This document shows, piece after piece, positions 8,015-19,454 of a DNA stretch of 64,000 nt. The DNA lies in contig NZ_JAEMHK010000004.1 in assembly GCF_016458235.1 (NCBI RefSeq), positions 1-64,000 on the forward strand, in the 5' to 3' direction. A program made the position numbers and the translations under genes. The DNA is from Geomonas propionica. Lineage in GTDB: Bacteria; Desulfobacterota; Desulfuromonadia; Geobacterales; Geobacteraceae. The stretch's first letter is position 1. Each line of letters begins with the position of its first letter. Under the pieces are notes generated by a model. The model saw nothing but the letters and a program-made list of their open reading frames with translations, had not been told where the DNA came from and ran no database searches.

Positions 8015-8892
8015 GCCGCCTTGCAGGCGCCGCAGTTCGGGCAGGACGTGCCGGGGGGAACGGCGACTTCCAGCACCACCTCTTCGGAAAGGGGCGGGAT
8101 CTTGTCGATGGCGCGCGTGGGGCACTTGGCGGCGCAGATACCGCAGTTGGTGCACTTGTCGTTGTCGATGATGGCCACGCTCCCTTCGCCGGATGCGACC
8201 ACGTGCACAGCATCCTCGGGGCAGTTCTTCTCGCAGATCTTGCACTTGATGCAGGCAACCTTGCAGTTTCCTTTGGATACCTTCCCCGGCTCGGGGTTGA
8301 CGCAGCGGACGTTGACCAGGTGGGAGACCCCGACCAGCTTCAGTATCTGCTGCGGGCATTCCACCACGCACCTGCTGCAGCCGGTGCAGAGGTAGTAGTC
8401 CACCACCGGCAGACCGTCCGCCCCCATCTGGATGGCACCGAATGGGCAGGCCCTGGAGCAGGATCCCTGCATGACGCAGCCGAAGTTGCAAGCCTTCTGT
8501 CCCTTGTAGTGCGCCAGGGCGGCTTGGCACTCCTTGATCCCCTGGTAGCGGAACAGCATCCTGGAGTGGCCGACGCCCCCCTGGCACAGCAACTGGGCCA
8601 CCTGGCGCTCCTGGTACTCCGATGCCTCGCCCCCCAGGATCAGTGCGATCTTCTCATAGAGCGAAGCCCCCCCCGGGGCGCAGAGGGTCGGCTTGACGCT
8701 TCCCTCCACCAGCGCCTCGGCGAAGGCGGCGCATCCCGGCAGACCGCAGGAGCCGCAGTTTGCCCCCGGCATGACCTTGTTCAGCTCCTCCACCCGCGAA
8801 TCCACCTCCACGGCCAATTTCTTGGAGGCGACTCCCAGGATGATTCCGAAGATCCCCCCCAGCCCCGCCAGGCACAAAACCGCAACCAGCAT
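8011..8892 (-). CDS. rnfB: Rnf complex ferredoxin-like subunit RnfB
   Basis: 293 residues. One N-terminal membrane helix (LVAVLCLAGLGGIFGIILG) is followed by the four-cysteine cluster domain with GANCGSCGLPGCAAFAEALV. Then come ferredoxin motifs CMQGSCSRACPFGAI, CTGCSRCVVECP, CIKCKICEKNCPEDAV and CTNCGICAAKCPTRAI. The C-terminus has an extra CPNCGACK motif. RnfB receives electrons from reduced ferredoxin and passes them to the membrane subunits; the Kor enzyme encoded at 45-48 kb is a likely ferredoxin source. Many cysteines and the long C-terminal region make it a multi-cluster version like that of acetogens. It lies 11 bases after rnfA and overlaps apbE by 4 bases. Confidence 0.95.
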   Translation of the reverse strand: MLVAVLCLAGLGGIFGIILGVASKKLAVEVDSRVEELNKVMPGANCGSCGLPGCAAFAEALVEGSVKPTLCAPGGASLYEKIALILGGEASEYQERQVAQLLCQGGVGHSRMLFRYQGIKECQAALAHYKGQKACNFGCVMQGSCSRACPFGAIQMGADGLPVVDYYLCTGCSRCVVECPQQILKLVGVSHLVNVRCVNPEPGKVSKGNCKVACIKCKICEKNCPEDAVHVVASGEGSVAIIDNDKCTNCGICAAKCPTRAIDKIPPLSEEVVLEVAVPPGTSCPNCGACKAA

Positions 8893-8903
8893 CGGATACC
8901 TCC

Positions 8904-9479
8904 TTAGATGAGCCCGGAAAAACCGAGAAATGCCATGGACATCAACGCCGCCGTCACCAGCGCGATCGGCGTCCCCTGCATGCTCTCGGGAATGTCGGCG
9001 TCCTCGAGTCGCTCACGGATCCCGGACATGAGCACCAGCGCCAGGGTGAAGCCTGCCGCGTGGCTCAGGCTATGCACCAGAACCTTCCCCAGCGTGTATT
9101 CCTTCTGAATGTTGATGATGGCGACCCCCAGCACCGCGCAGTTGGTGGTGATCAGGGGGAGGTAGATGCCGAGAGCCTTGTAAAGCGGCGGGCTGAACTT
9201 CCTGAGCACCATCTCCACAAACTGGACCAGAGAGGCGATGATGAGAATGAAGGCGAGCGTCTGCAGGTAGCCCACCCGGAAGGGGTCCAGCAGGTACCGC
9301 TGCACCAGCCAGGTCAGCGCGCCGGCGAGCACCAGCACGAAGGAGACCGCCCCCCCCATGCCGAGCGAGGCACTGAGCTTCTTGGAGACCCCCAGGAAGG
9401 GACAGATCCCCAGAAACTGGGACAGGACGATGTTGTTGATAAGTACCGCACTTACCACGATGATGAAGTATTCCTGCAT
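8904..9479 (-). CDS. rnfA: Rnf complex membrane subunit RnfA
   Basis: 191 residues with six membrane helices. The start MQEYFIIVVSAVLINNIVLS and the FLGICPFLGVSK and TTNCAVLGVA motifs are diagnostic of RnfA/NqrE, whose cysteines in opposite half-helices hold an intramembrane 2Fe-2S cluster. It pairs with RnfE to form the electron path across the membrane. 191 residues is the standard family length. It lies between rnfE (15-base gap) and rnfB (11-base gap) in the order C-D-G-E-A-B. Confidence 0.96.
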   Translation of the reverse strand: MQEYFIIVVSAVLINNIVLSQFLGICPFLGVSKKLSASLGMGGAVSFVLVLAGALTWLVQRYLLDPFRVGYLQTLAFILIIASLVQFVEMVLRKFSPPLYKALGIYLPLITTNCAVLGVAIINIQKEYTLGKVLVHSLSHAAGFTLALVLMSGIRERLEDADIPESMQGTPIALVTAALMSMAFLGFSGLI

Positions 9480-9494
9480 GGAAAGTCCCCCTTG

Positions 9495-10085
9495 CTAGGC
9501 CGGTTTCTTCTGGAGCTTGTTCAGCAGACCAAGCAGGCAGCCAAGCGTGATGAACCCGCCGGGAGGGAGGATCATCAGGATGGCGGACGTTTTTCCAGGG
9601 AGGACCGGCACCCCAAGGAAGGTCCCGGCGCCCAGCACCTCCCTGAAGGTGCAAACCAAAAGCAGCGCCAGGGTGTAACCAAGCCCCATGCCGAGAGCGT
9701 CGAAGATGGAGGGGAGGACGGGGTTCTTGTTTGCGAAGGCCTCGGCGCGCCCCAGGATGATGCAGTTGACGACGATGAGGGGGATGAAGATCCCCAGCGA
9801 GATGTAGAGCTCCGGAGTGAAGGCATGCATCAACTGGTCGATCATGGTGACGAAGGCGGCGATGATGACGATGTAGGCGGGGATCCTGACGCTGTCCGGG
9901 ATCACCTTGCGCAGGGCCGAGATGACGATGTTGGACGCCACCAGCACGGCCGTGAAGGCGGCACCCATCCCCAGGCCGTTCTCCACCGAGGTGGTGATGG
10001 CGAGTGAAGGGCAGCAGCCGAGCACCAGGCGGAACAGGGGGTTCTCCCGGATGATTCCCTTGCTGAATTCGTTGATGAGAGCCAT
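9495..10085 (-). CDS. rnfE: Rnf complex membrane subunit RnfE
   Basis: 196 residues and six membrane helices. The N-terminus has ENPLFRLVLGCCPSLAITTS and the mid-protein motif is IVVNCIILGRAEAFA. The cysteines in these two motifs match those that bind the shared 2Fe-2S centre with RnfA. The C-terminus (LGCLLGLLNKLQKK) is cytoplasmic. The gene sits 16 bases after rnfG and 15 bases before rnfA. Confidence 0.96.
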   Translation of the reverse strand: MALINEFSKGIIRENPLFRLVLGCCPSLAITTSVENGLGMGAAFTAVLVASNIVISALRKVIPDSVRIPAYIVIIAAFVTMIDQLMHAFTPELYISLGIFIPLIVVNCIILGRAEAFANKNPVLPSIFDALGMGLGYTLALLLVCTFREVLGAGTFLGVPVLPGKTSAILMILPPGGFITLGCLLGLLNKLQKKPA

Positions 10086-10101
10086 GGTTTCTCCGATGCT
10101 T

Positions 10102-10686
10102 CTATTTCTTGCCCGGCCCGAAGGTGGCCAGGAAATGCGCCCGCGCCGCGTTGACCCCCTTGGTCACCGCCTTGGAGGTGATGGTGGATGCGGTGATCGC
10201 CTCGATCTGGTTCTCCCTCACCGGCGCGTTCTTGGTGACCTCGAGCGTCTCTCGGAGCCCCTTGCCGCGGTAGCGGTCCTGGAACTGCCTTTCCTGCGCC
10301 TTGGCCCCGAGCCCCGGGGTCTCCCGCTGGCTCAACACCTTGACCGCGATGAGCTTATTGGAGGCGATGTCGAACCCAGCCAGGAGGGAGATCGGCCCCG
10401 CGTACCCCTTTGTCTCCACTGCGTAGATGGCTCCGACCGGCTCGCCGCCGCGGTAGGCGAGGTTCACTTCCCTGAGCGCCGGGTCGTGCGCCTCCTTCAG
10501 GTAGCGCTGCGACTGGTCCTCGACCCGGTCTCCCTCGGGGTATACCTCCTTGAAGCCGTCGATCTTCTGCTGCCGGATCTGCTTCTCGATGAGCGGCGAG
10601 GTGAGGTCATTCACGTAGCTGAGCCCGGCACCGGCGACGCCGGCCACGAGCATCAGGAACAGGGAGAGCTTGACGATGTCACGCAT
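10102..10686 (-). CDS. rnfG: Rnf complex FMN-binding subunit RnfG
   Basis: 194 residues. One N-terminal helix (LSLFLMLVAGVAGAGLSYV) anchors a periplasmic FMN_bind domain. The flavinylation motif, normally D-x-x-(S/T)-G-A-T, reads EAITASTITS here: the final Thr that receives FMN is kept, but Gly-Ala is Ala-Ser. The preceding region with SQRETPGLGAKA is typical. ApbE in the same operon should attach the FMN. The gene overlaps the end of rnfD by 8 bases, indicating coupled translation. Confidence 0.94.
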   Translation of the reverse strand: MRDIVKLSLFLMLVAGVAGAGLSYVNDLTSPLIEKQIRQQKIDGFKEVYPEGDRVEDQSQRYLKEAHDPALREVNLAYRGGEPVGAIYAVETKGYAGPISLLAGFDIASNKLIAVKVLSQRETPGLGAKAQERQFQDRYRGKGLRETLEVTKNAPVRENQIEAITASTITSKAVTKGVNAARAHFLATFGPGKK

Positions 10687-11635
10687 GGGCTTTGCCCCTC
10701 CCGAACACCCGTCCCCGGCTGTAGCGGTCCAGAAGCGGGGTCACCACGTTCATCAGCAGGATGGAATAGGCGACCCCCTCGGGATACCCCCCCTTTAGGC
10801 GGATCAGGACCACCATGGCCCCGCAGCCGATTCCGAACAGGACCCGCCCGAGCTTGGTTACCGGGCTGGTCACCCAGTCGGTCGCCATGAAGAAGGCCCC
10901 CAGCATCAGGCCGCCGCTGAAGAGGTGAAAGAACGGGTACCAGGGGCCGAACCCCCTCCACGCCGCCACCAGGGATGTGAGGCAGAAGACGGAGGCGAGC
11001 ATGGTCCCGGGTATGCGCCAGTCGATGTGACGGCGGTACAGGAGGTAGCCGCCGCCCAGAAGCAGGGCCAGCGCGGAGGTCTCGCCGATGCTCCCGCCCA
11101 CCGAGCCGAGGAAAAGCTCTCCAATGGAGGGGAGCGGGGCGCCGGTCGCCTCCTTCATGATACCGAGGGGGGAGGCGGTGCTGACCCCGTCCAGCGGGGT
11201 GCTCCAGGAGGTCATGGCTACCGGGAAGGAGGCGAGCAGGAAGGCGCGCCCGATCAGCGCCGGGTTGAAGATGTTGTGCCCGAGGCCGCCGAAGAGATGC
11301 TTCGCGATCACTACGGCGAACACCGCCCCCAGGGCCGCCATCCAGGCAGGAAGGGCGGGGGGGAGGCAGAAGGCGAGCAGAAGGCCCGTGACCAGGGCGC
11401 TCCACTCGCCGGTCCCCTCCTTCTTCATGACCCTGAGGCAGACGAGCTCAGAGATCCAGGCGCCGCCGACGCAGGAGAGGATCACCAGCAGCGCTTGGAG
11501 ACCGAAGAAATAAAGTGAGGCGGCCAGGGCGGGGGCGAGGGCGATCAGCACGTCGCGCATCGCGGTAGGCACGGTGTCCGGGCCGTGCAGGTGCGGCGCC
11601 GGGGCTACGGTCAGGAGTTGTTCCGGATTGTTCAT
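10679..11635 (-). CDS. rnfD: Rnf complex membrane subunit RnfD
   Basis: About 318 residues with eight to ten membrane helices. RnfD carries a covalently bound FMN and is thought to form part of the ion path. Typical features are the start SPHLHGPDT-like TVAPAPHLHGPDTVPTAM, the GGLGHNIFNPALIGRAFLL loop and the late ATDWVTSPVT and LRLKGGYPEG-like motifs. The flavin attachment site, usually SGAT-P-L, reads STASPLGIMK here (codon TCC), so the acceptor would be Ser instead of Thr. The frame is open far upstream inside rnfC; the ATG at 11635 gives the normal family length. It starts 14 bases after rnfC. Confidence 0.94.
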   Translation of the reverse strand: MNNPEQLLTVAPAPHLHGPDTVPTAMRDVLIALAPALAASLYFFGLQALLVILSCVGGAWISELVCLRVMKKEGTGEWSALVTGLLLAFCLPPALPAWMAALGAVFAVVIAKHLFGGLGHNIFNPALIGRAFLLASFPVAMTSWSTPLDGVSTASPLGIMKEATGAPLPSIGELFLGSVGGSIGETSALALLLGGGYLLYRRHIDWRIPGTMLASVFCLTSLVAAWRGFGPWYPFFHLFSGGLMLGAFFMATDWVTSPVTKLGRVLFGIGCGAMVVLIRLKGGYPEGVAYSILLMNVVTPLLDRYSRGRVFGRGKAHA

Positions 11636-11649
11636 GCTCTCTTCGCCTC

Positions 11650-12990
11650 CTACCCTTTCCCCGTGGCCGTCCCGGCCGCCCTTGCCGCCAGCACCGCCTG
11701 CTTTCCGCGTTTGATGTACTGGATCAGCGGGATGGCCGCGGGGCAGACGTAGACGCAGGAGCCGCACTCGATGCAGCTCATGACGTCGGCCATCTCGGCC
11801 TCCTCCCAGGCGGAGCGTCTGGCGAACTTCGCCAGCGAGGTCGGCGCCAGGAAGGCGGGGCAGGCGTCGATGCACTTGGCGCAGCGCACACAGGGATATT
11901 CCCTCCCCTTGGGGAGCTGCCCCCCGGTAAGCGCCACGATCCCGGAGGTCCCCTTCACGACCGGGACCTGGTCCGTGAAGACCGTCCTCCCCATCATCGG
12001 CCCTCCGGCCACGATCCTCTCCACCCCGTCCAGGTAGCCGCCGCTTTGGGCCGCCAGCTCCCCGAACAGGGTGCCGATCCGGACCAGGTAGTTGGCCGGC
12101 CTGGCCACCCCGTCGCCGCTCACCGTCAGGTAGCGCTCGATGAGCGGGGTGCCCAGTTCCACGGCGTCGGCCACCGCGGCAGCGGTGCCCACGTTGTTGA
12201 CCAGCACGCCCACCGCGATGGGGAGGGCGCCCGGCGGCACCTCTTTTCCGGTGCAGGCGTAGATGAGCTGCTTTTCCGACCCCTGGGGGTACTTCTCGGG
12301 AACCACCGTCACGGTCACGCCGGGAAGCGACGCCGCGGCAGCGCCCAGGGCCTCGGCCGCGTCGAGCTTGTTGTCCTCGACGGCGATGATCCCCCGGGCA
12401 CAGCCGACGCTGCGCATGATGTAGGAAAGTCCCGCCACGATCCGCTGCGGCCTCTCCAGCATGATCCGGTGGTCGGCGGTGAGGTAGGGCTCGCACTCGA
12501 CGCCGTTCAGGATCACCGCCTCGACCTGCGTCCCTTCGACCGGGGCGTATTTCACGTGGGAGGGGAAGGTCGCGCCACCCATGCCGACGATCCCCGCCTC
12601 CTGCACGATCTCCCTGATCCTGGCAGGCTCCAAAGCGGAAGGGTCGCTGCAGGGGCGGACTGTTTCGGCCCACTCCTCGCGTCGGTCGTTTTCGATGATC
12701 ACGGTCGGCACGAAGCTCCCGCCGGGATGCTCCATCACCTCGATGCCAACCACCGTGCCGCTCACGCTGGCGTGTATCAGGGAGGAGACGAAGCCGCCCC
12801 CCCTCCCGATCACCTGTCCCTTCTTCACCTGATCGCCCACCACCACCAGTGCAGCGCAAGGGGCACCGATGTGCTGGGAAAGGGGTATGTAGAGCCGGTC
12901 CGGGACGTCTGCGGCTACGGTCGGCGCCGCCGCCGTCATCCACTTGTGCCCGGGCGGGTGTATCCCTCCCGCGAAGGTAGGTCTTTTCAT
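11650..12990 (-). CDS. rnfC: Rnf complex NADH-binding subunit RnfC
   Basis: About 446 residues, cytoplasmic. The order is a biotinyl/HlyD-like N-terminal half (GGGFVSSLIHASVSGTVVGI), the flavin/NADH-binding SLBB-type region with GIVGMGGATFPSHVK and LNGVECEPYLTADHRIML, then two 4Fe-4S motifs, CVRCAKCIDACP and CIECGSCVYVCP. It exchanges electrons with NAD(H) at the cytoplasmic end of the complex. The start is the ATG at 12990, preceded by AGGAG at 8 bases; a longer frame to 13053 has no comparable site. It follows the ECF fusion gene by 69 bases on the same strand. Confidence 0.95.
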   Translation of the reverse strand: MKRPTFAGGIHPPGHKWMTAAAPTVAADVPDRLYIPLSQHIGAPCAALVVVGDQVKKGQVIGRGGGFVSSLIHASVSGTVVGIEVMEHPGGSFVPTVIIENDRREEWAETVRPCSDPSALEPARIREIVQEAGIVGMGGATFPSHVKYAPVEGTQVEAVILNGVECEPYLTADHRIMLERPQRIVAGLSYIMRSVGCARGIIAVEDNKLDAAEALGAAAASLPGVTVTVVPEKYPQGSEKQLIYACTGKEVPPGALPIAVGVLVNNVGTAAAVADAVELGTPLIERYLTVSGDGVARPANYLVRIGTLFGELAAQSGGYLDGVERIVAGGPMMGRTVFTDQVPVVKGTSGIVALTGGQLPKGREYPCVRCAKCIDACPAFLAPTSLAKFARRSAWEEAEMADVMSCIECGSCVYVCPAAIPLIQYIKRGKQAVLAARAAGTATGKG

Positions 12991-13059
12991 CGAGTTAACT
13001 CCTGTCGGAACCGCTGCCGCAAATCTATACTTCGCTGCCCCATCCCGCTCCAACCACCT

Positions 13060-14655
13060 TCAGCGCTGCAGGCACTCGACGCCCACCGCCGCGGCAAGCA
13101 CGACCAGCAGCAGCGTCGCGCCGGCCAGGTCCGCTCCGGAGAAGGAGAGAGGGGTCATCCGGCTGCGCCCTGCCGGGCCTTGATAGCAGCGGGCTTCCAT
13201 CGCCTCGGCCATCGCCTCCCCTCTGCGCGCCACCTTCCCGAAAAGCGGGATAAGGAGTGGGGGGAGACTCGCAAGGCGCCGCAGGAAGCCTTCCCGGGGG
13301 GTGTCGCCGCCTGGCGAACGCTCCCGGATCAGTTTCTCTGCCTCTTCGACAATCACCGGCAGCAGCCTCAGTGACACCTGGAGCAAGGCGGCCAGCTGCG
13401 ACACCGGGAAGCCGACCCGGCCGAGCGGTCGCAACACCTTCTCGATCCCGTCCGCCAGGGAGCAGGGGGTGGTGGTGCAGGTGAGGAGCGAGGCGGTCGC
13501 CGCCATCAGCAGCAGTCGCAGCGCCATGAGCGTCACGAACAGCCCCCCCTCACGGGAGATGTGGCTAAGGGCCCCGTGTTCCGCCAGCCCCCTCCCTCCA
13601 GCATCGACCAGGTTCACCGCCCCGGTCAGCAGGGCCAGGCAGAGAACCGGCCTGAGGCTTCCCAGGGAGTGCCGCAGCGGTCTGCCGCAAGCCTTCCCGG
13701 ATGCCAGGACGATGGCCAGCAGAAGGGCCAGTGCGGCCGGGGTTGCCAACGTGCAGGCGGCCGCCAGGAGAAGGAGCGCCAGGATGAACTTGGTCCTCGG
13801 GTCACACCGGTGCAGGGGCGAGGAGCCGGCGAGATAACGCCCGGCCAGCAGGGCCCGCCAGTTCGACTCCTTTTCATCTCCGGCGCGCTCGTCCGGCACC
13901 GTTTCTGACGGCTGCGGCCGGGGGACGGCCGCCTCTTCGATCGGAATCGGGGGGGCGGCCCGGGTCTGGAGCACGTCGAGCGTGATCCTCCCTTCCTTAA
14001 GCAGGACGATCCGGTCGGCAGCGGCTGCAACCTCGAAATCGCCGGTGGCCTGCAGCACCGCAATGCCTCGCTCCCTGCTCAGAGCGCGCAGCAGCCGTAG
14101 CAGTTCCTTTCTTTCAGCTCCGTTAAGCATGGCGGAGGCATCGTCCACCAGCAGGCAGTCTGGCTGCATGGCCAGGACGCCGGCCAGCGCGAGTTTCAGC
14201 TTATGCCACCCGCTCAGCAGGTGGACCGGTGCGCCGGCCTGCTCGGTGAGGGAAAGCGCCTGCAGTGCGTCTTGCACCCGCGCCCTGACCATTTGCGGGG
14301 GAAGCCCCAGATTTTCCGGGCCGAAAGCAACGTCCTCCGCCACCGTGGTGCCGATGATTTGGCTGTCGGGGTCATGAAACACCATTCCCGCCCCGCGCCT
14401 GATCTCTATGAGCCGCGCCTCGCTGCGGCTGTCCATTCCTCCGACCCACACCTCTCCCCGGTCCGGCACAAGGAGCGCGTTGCAGAGCTTCAAGAAGGTG
14501 GTCTTGCCGCTGCCGCTGTCCCCCAGCAGGGCGACGTACTCCCCCCTGGTGATGCTGACGCTCACCCTGTCCAGCACGCTGCCGGCGAGGTACGCCCCGT
14601 CTGCGTTGGGGTAGCGGAAATCAACCTTATGGAATTCGATGAGGTTCATGCCCAT
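13060..14655 (-). CDS. ECF-type transporter ATPase fused to T component, with degenerate ATPase motifs
   Basis: 531 residues. Residues 1-235 are an ABC ATPase most like EcfA/CbiO. Residues 285-531 are a CbiQ/EcfT membrane protein with about five helices and a coupling-helix region near EAMEARCYQG. The Walker A motif GDSGSGKT is intact. Other motifs deviate: the Q-loop has His for Gln (VFHDPDSQ), the signature reads LSGWHKLKLALAG instead of LSGGQ-K-R-ALAG, Walker B ends DDAS instead of DEPT, the D-loop is LN instead of LD, and the switch His is lost (ATGDFE instead of THDxE). It may bind ATP but hydrolyse poorly unless paired with another ATPase. It precedes rnfC by 69 bases and is probably the first gene of the Rnf operon; the Gx protein at the other end could be its substrate partner. 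Confidence 0.82.
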   Translation of the reverse strand: MGMNLIEFHKVDFRYPNADGAYLAGSVLDRVSVSITRGEYVALLGDSGSGKTTFLKLCNALLVPDRGEVWVGGMDSRSEARLIEIRRGAGMVFHDPDSQIIGTTVAEDVAFGPENLGLPPQMVRARVQDALQALSLTEQAGAPVHLLSGWHKLKLALAGVLAMQPDCLLVDDASAMLNGAERKELLRLLRALSRERGIAVLQATGDFEVAAAADRIVLLKEGRITLDVLQTRAAPPIPIEEAAVPRPQPSETVPDERAGDEKESNWRALLAGRYLAGSSPLHRCDPRTKFILALLLLAAACTLATPAALALLLAIVLASGKACGRPLRHSLGSLRPVLCLALLTGAVNLVDAGGRGLAEHGALSHISREGGLFVTLMALRLLLMAATASLLTCTTTPCSLADGIEKVLRPLGRVGFPVSQLAALLQVSLRLLPVIVEEAEKLIRERSPGGDTPREGFLRRLASLPPLLIPLFGKVARRGEAMAEAMEARCYQGPAGRSRMTPLSFSGADLAGATLLLVVLAAAVGVECLQR

Positions 14656-14676
14656 GAAATCCCCGTTCGCTGGAAA

Positions 14677-14703
14677 AACGGGGCAGGCAAGGTACCTGCC
14701 CCT
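14677..14703 (-). terminator. Terminator after malic enzyme
   Basis: On the minus strand GGGGCAGG pairs with CCTGCCCC around a 7-base loop and is followed by GTTTTT. It separates maeB from the ECF/Rnf operon. A second hairpin, CCCCGTT with AACGGGG, overlaps its T-run. Confidence 0.7.
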
Positions 14704-14766
14704 CTTCCATAACCAGGAGCGTTCGAACCGCGGTGCTGAACTTGCGGTAATTTACAGGTCGGAGAG

Positions 14767-17012
<2,246 letters not shown>

Positions 17013-17016
<4 letters not shown>

Positions 17017-17207
17017 TTAACGGTTCTCCAAGAATTCGGCTGCTGCGGCTGAGCATTGCCGGGGATCCAGATCTGCAATGCCTCTCGCATCAAGTCGGAT
17101 ATAGTTTTTTGTGATTGCCGGGACAGCATATGGAGGTTTTCGTGATCTTCCTCGCTCACTCGTACCGACACGATGTGGTATTTAGGGTTATCTGTGTGCT
17201 TGAACAT
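17013..17207 (-). CDS. Ribbon-helix-helix (CopG/Arc-like) small protein
   Basis: About 64 residues. The segment [24 protein letters not shown] has the beta strand then helix-turn-helix spacing of ribbon-helix-helix DNA-binding proteins, and continues into [15 protein letters not shown]. The start is the ATG at 17207, 6 bases after GGAGG. Its stop overlaps the maeB start, so the two are translationally coupled. It lies between sucD and maeB, an unusual place for a free regulator; it could control its own operon. No toxin gene is next to it, which argues against an antitoxin role. Confidence 0.75.
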
Positions 17208-17237
17208 CTCGTCCTCCACAAACAACAATTCAGACGA

Positions 17238-18113
<876 letters not shown>

Positions 18114-18124
18114 GGCGTCCCTCC

Positions 18125-19294
18125 TTACGCGGCGGCCGCGACGGCGGCCACGATTTTCTGCGCTCCGTCGGCCATGCCGTCGGCGGCTACTATGTTGAGG
18201 CCGCTCTCGGCCAGAAGGCGCTTGCCCAGTTCCACGTTGGTCCCCTCCAGCCGGACCACGAGCGGCACCTGGATGCCGACCTGGCGGGCCGCCTCGATGA
18301 CGCCGGTGGCTATCACGTCGCACTTCATGATGCCACCGAAGATGTTGACCAGGATCCCCTTCACGTTCTTGTCCGAGAGGATGATCTTGAAGGCCTCGGT
18401 GACGCGCTCGATGGTGGCCCCGCCCCCGACGTCCAGGAAGTTGGCCGGGTCGCCGCCATAGTGCTTGATGATGTCCATGGTGGCCATGGCAAGACCTGCG
18501 CCGTTCACCAGGCAGCCGATGTTGCCGTTAAGCGAGATGTAGGAGAGGTCGTGCTGGGACGCTTCCACCTCGTTCGGGTCCTCCTCGTCGAAGTCGCGCA
18601 TGTCGCCGATCTGCAGGTGGCGGAACAGGGCGTTGTCGTCGAAGCCGAACTTGGCGTCCAGGGCGAGCAGGTCCCCCTCGGCCGTCACGACCAGCGGGTT
18701 AATCTCGAGAAGGGAGCAGTCGCAGGCGACGAAGGTGTTGTACAGGTTGGAGAGGACCTTGACCGCCTTGTTGGTGAGCTTGCCTTTGAGCCCCAGGCTG
18801 AAGGCGATCTTGCGGCACTGGAACGGGGTAAGCCCCACCAGGGGATAAACCGCCTCGGTGAAGATCTTTTCGGGAGTCTTGGCTGCCACCTCTTCGATGT
18901 CCATGCCCCCCTCGGTGGAGGCCATGATGGTGACGCGCGAGGTGCCGCGGTCCACCAGGAGGCTCATATAAAGCTCGTTGGCGATATTGCAGCCGTTCTC
19001 GACGAGGACCCGGTGCACCACTTTCCCCTCCGGGCCGGTCTGGTGCGTTCTTAAGGTCATCCCCAGCATGTCGCGGGCGATCATCTGCACCTCGCTGGAG
19101 CTTCTGGCCAGCTTGACGCCCCCCCCCTTGCCGCGCCCGCCAGCATGAATCTGGGCCTTCACCACCCAAGGCCCCTCGCCAAGACGCTTGGCCCATTCCC
19201 TTGCGCTCGCGCCGTTGTAGCAGACGTGACCGTCCGGAACCGGCACGCCGAATTTTCTCAGGATCGCTTTTGCTTGATACTCGTGAACGTTCAT
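18125..19294 (-). CDS. sucC: Succinate-CoA ligase beta subunit
   Basis: 389 residues with an ATP-grasp fold. Evident motifs are [20 protein letters not shown] at the start, [20 protein letters not shown] in the ATP-grasp part, the LEINPLVVT metal and nucleotide site, and [34 protein letters not shown] near the C-terminus. The ATG at 19294 is 8 bases after AAGGAG; an in-frame TTG one codon earlier is less likely. It is the first gene of the sucCD-RHH-maeB operon. Confidence 0.96.
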   Translation of the reverse strand: MNVHEYQAKAILRKFGVPVPDGHVCYNGASAREWAKRLGEGPWVVKAQIHAGGRGKGGGVKLARSSSEVQMIARDMLGMTLRTHQTGPEGKVVHRVLVENGCNIANELYMSLLVDRGTSRVTIMASTEGGMDIEEVAAKTPEKIFTEAVYPLVGLTPFQCRKIAFSLGLKGKLTNKAVKVLSNLYNTFVACDCSLLEINPLVVTAEGDLLALDAKFGFDDNALFRHLQIGDMRDFDEEDPNEVEASQHDLSYISLNGNIGCLVNGAGLAMATMDIIKHYGGDPANFLDVGGGATIERVTEAFKIILSDKNVKGILVNIFGGIMKCDVIATGVIEAARQVGIQVPLVVRLEGTNVELGKRLLAESGLNIVAADGMADGAQKIVAAVAAAA

Positions 19295-19412
19295 CAAGTA
19301 ACTCCTTCATGACGGTGATCTTGGTTTTGTCCAGCCTTAGCGAAGGCACGGCTGGCAGGCTCAGCTTTGCTCCCATAGCCCTCCTGGCAAGGCCATAAGG
19401 TCATGGCGTGAT

Positions 19413-19449
19413 CCGCTGCCAGTACGGCGCGAGGCCGTACTGGCAGCGG
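19413..19449. terminator. Perfect 16-bp hairpin between porin and sucC
   Basis: CCGCTGCCAGTACGGC, a 5-base loop and the exact complement, starting 6 bases below the porin stop codon (minus strand). There is no T-run on either side, so it may be an mRNA 3' end or a factor-dependent terminator for the tricarboxylate operon. Confidence 0.6.
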
Positions 19450-19454
19450 CAGTG

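Noticed and set aside
12046..13374. Long plus-strand open frame of 442 codons across rnfC and the ECF gene
   Set aside because: It mirrors clear rnfC and EcfA/T coding sequence on the minus strand. Long antisense frames are expected in GC-rich DNA, and the translation is Gly/Arg/His-rich without motifs.
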